Assembly (NCBI RefSeq): GCF_003206155.1 | Contig: NZ_PZJV01000006.1 | Location: forward strand, 527,925 to 591,924 | DNA: 64,000 bases | Reading direction: 5' to 3' | Source of the DNA: Salinicola halophilus | GTDB taxonomy: Bacteria > Pseudomonadota > Gammaproteobacteria > Pseudomonadales > Halomonadaceae | Shown: piece by piece, positions 62,517-64,000 of the stretch | How the letters are laid out: each line of letters opens with the position of its first letter | Numbering within the stretch: position 1 is the first letter of the stretch | Program-made: the position numbers and the translations under genes | Notes under the pieces: model-generated | Told to the model about the DNA's origin: nothing | The model's input: the letters and a program-made list of their open reading frames with translations, nothing else | Databases searched by the model: none

Positions 62517-63344
62517 TTACTTGTCCACCAGGTCGGCGACCGAGGCGAGGATCTCCTTGGGGCGGAACGGGTAGCGGTCGATCTCTGCCTTGTCGGCGAT
62601 GCCGCTGAGCACCAGCACGGTGTGCATGCCCGCCTCGATGCCGGCGACGATGTCGGTATCCATGCGATCACCGATCATGCCGGTATCGTCGGAGTGCACG
62701 CCGAGCTTGTTGAGCGCGGAGCGGAACATCATCGGATTGGGCTTGCCGACGATGTACGGCTTGCGGCCAGTCGCCTCGGTGATGAGCGCGGCGACCGAGC
62801 CGGTCGCCGGGAGTACGCCCTCGGCGCTGGGGCCGGTGGCATCCGGATTGGTGCAGATGAAGCGCGCGCCCTCGTTGATCAGTCGGATCGCCTTGGTGAT
62901 CGCCTCGAACGAGTAGGAGCGGGTCTCGCCGAGCACCACGTAGTCCGGCTGGGTATCGGTCATGATGAAACCGGCTTCGTGGATGGCGGTGGTCAGCCCC
63001 GCCTCGCCGATCACGAACGCGGAGCCGCCGGGCGCCTGATCGCGCAGAAAGACGGCGGTGGCGAGTGCCGAGGTCCAGATCTTCTCTTCCGGTACGATCA
63101 GACCGCTGTGCTCGAGGCGGGCGCTGAGATCCCGCGGGGTGTAGATCGAGTTGTTGGTCAGTACCAGAAACGGAATGTCCCGCTCACGCCACTGGTTGAT
63201 GAGGTCCGACGCGCCGGGGATGGCTTTACCCTCCTGGACCAGCACGCCGTCCATGTCGGTCAGCCAGGACTTGATGTTGCGCCGAGTCGCGGTGTTGTCT
63301 TCGGCCTTGGCTGTCTTTTTGCCGCTTTCCTTGCTGCTGCTCAT
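62517..63344 (-). CDS. HAD-IIA phosphatase (NagD-like)
   Basis: 275 residues. HAD motifs: I WLTDMDGVLV (nucleophile Asp and general acid Asp), II VLTNNS, III through the lysine in IVGKPNPMMF, and IV IGDRMDTDIVAGIEAG. The type IIA cap is present between motifs II and III. NagD-like enzymes dephosphorylate nucleoside monophosphates and sugar phosphates. An unusual lysine/serine-rich N-terminal extension of about 25 residues (SSSKESGKKTAKAEDN) precedes the core. GAGG lies a few bases before ATG 63344. Convergent with the heme gene. Confidence 0.88.
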   Translation of the reverse strand: MSSSKESGKKTAKAEDNTATRRNIKSWLTDMDGVLVQEGKAIPGASDLINQWRERDIPFLVLTNNSIYTPRDLSARLEHSGLIVPEEKIWTSALATAVFLRDQAPGGSAFVIGEAGLTTAIHEAGFIMTDTQPDYVVLGETRSYSFEAITKAIRLINEGARFICTNPDATGPSAEGVLPATGSVAALITEATGRKPYIVGKPNPMMFRSALNKLGVHSDDTGMIGDRMDTDIVAGIEAGMHTVLVLSGIADKAEIDRYPFRPKEILASVADLVDK

Positions 63345-63484
63345 GGCACCTCTTGGCATCCGCCTGTGGATAGTTCGACACGATGTGTCTTGTACACAGG
63401 CAGTCTAGCAACTTGGGCGGTGTCCGGTGGGCGAGAGCCAGCGGATGCCCGGCTCTCGAGCCATGTCAGCGTGTCGCACCGGGA

Positions 63485-64000
63485 CTAGTAGCCGCGACTG
63501 GCGTCGGCCTGATCGGCGACGCGGCCGTCGCGCTCGAAGCGCTCGATGTTGGCAGCCACGATACGGCTACCGGTGGGGGCGTCGATCAAGGACGCGATGT
63601 GCGGCGTGACCGTGACGTTGGGGTGCGTCCAGAAGGCGTGATCGCTTGGCAGCGGCTCGATGGCGAAGACGTCCAGCGTGGCGTGAGCGAGACGGCCATG
63701 GTCGAGTGCGGCGAGCAGGTCCGCTTCGATCAGATGCGGCCCGCGGCCGGCGTTGATGACGCTCGCGCCGTCGGGGAGCCTATCGAACAGCGCGGCATCG
63801 AGAATCCCGGTCGTCGCTGCGGTCAGCGGCAGCAGACAGACCAGAATCTCGCAGCGCCCGAGAAAGGCGTCGAATTCCGCTTCGCCGGCATAAGTCGTCA
63901 CGCCCTCGATCTCGCGCCGGCTGCACGACCAGCCGAGCGTTTCGAAACCGAGGCTGGCCAGCGTCGTCGCCGCGGCGCCGCCGAGATTGCCGAGCCCCAT
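63485..64000 (-). CDS. ghrA: Glyoxylate/hydroxypyruvate reductase A, 5' end cut by window edge
   Basis: 171 residues visible, beginning inside the Rossmann motif (GLGNLGGAAATTLASLGF); the start lies outside the window. Catalytic residues are visible in INAGRGPHL (Arg), FAIEPLP (Glu) and VTPHIASL (His). The C-terminal ending with ASRGY matches GhrA, whose last residues are QRGY-like. Reduces glyoxylate and hydroxypyruvate with NADPH. Confidence 0.88.
   Translation of the reverse strand: MGLGNLGGAAATTLASLGFETLGWSCSRREIEGVTTYAGEAEFDAFLGRCEILVCLLPLTAATTGILDAALFDRLPDGASVINAGRGPHLIEADLLAALDHGRLAHATLDVFAIEPLPSDHAFWTHPNVTVTPHIASLIDAPTGSRIVAANIERFERDGRVADQADASRGY

Overview
The window is a stretch of GC-rich chromosome from what looks like a gammaproteobacterium, most probably Halomonadaceae (Halomonas, Salinicola, Chromohalobacter type). 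This is an inference from high GC, an LldD that aligns almost residue for residue with the enteric enzyme, a YbiT-type ABC-F protein, an OsmC-YcaO fusion, a BCCT carrier with a betaine-type binding protein, and a full aldarate pathway. There are about 48 protein genes, two of them cut by the window edges. I see no rRNA, tRNA, CRISPR array or transposase gene.

Layout. 1-190: 3' end of a membrane protein. 372-4157: tandem pair of GH15 glucoamylase/trehalase-like enzymes. 4202-7567 (minus): tightly coupled four-gene operon joined by three ATGA overlaps (acyl-CoA-dehydrogenase-like flavoprotein, PIG-L deacetylase, NodS-like methyltransferase, GT2 glycosyltransferase). It is the best candidate for an undescribed pathway here. 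7917-16651: D-lactate dehydrogenase-like FAD enzyme, MFS exporter, LuxR solo, PhoD phosphatase, Old Yellow Enzyme with a divergent LysR regulator, DUF2235 hydrolase. 16829-19024: OsmC-YcaO fusion.

19308-26967 is a visibly AT-richer sugar-uptake island: Tat-exported binding protein, two permeases, ATPase and GH42 beta-galactosidase on minus, with a divergent ROK repressor. It is followed by a 3' scrap of what looks like a broken transporter gene, suggesting horizontal acquisition.

27289-33549: LysR regulator, IPNS-like 2-oxoglutarate/Fe(II) oxygenase, BCCT transporter, orphan betaine-type binding protein, Ldh_2-family reductase. 33729-39570 (minus): tripartite RND efflux operon. 40074-41210: lldD. 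41465-47149: complete dipeptide ABC operon (SBP, B, C, D, F) with a perfect hairpin after the binding-protein gene, then a UspA protein.

47804-57481 is devoted to acid-sugar metabolism. A GntR-UTRA regulator faces a COG3618 amidohydrolase plus MatC-like carrier operon. Then comes kdgD-gudD-gntR(FCD)-KGSADH, the complete route D-glucarate to 5-dehydro-4-deoxyglucarate to 2,5-dioxovalerate to 2-oxoglutarate, ending in a perfect terminator. A convergent 2-hydroxyacid dehydrogenase has upstream of it nearly the same 13-bp motif as kdgD, which suggests one regulon. 57754-64000: ABC-F YbiT, secreted arylsulfotransferase-like protein, HemY-type protoporphyrinogen oxidase, NagD-like HAD phosphatase, and the 3' part of ghrA.

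A recurring oddity is the number of short imperfect tandem repeats, several with a 15-bp period, inside or just after genes (4236, 4779, 10601, 49575) and in gaps (28287, 32452, 56286).
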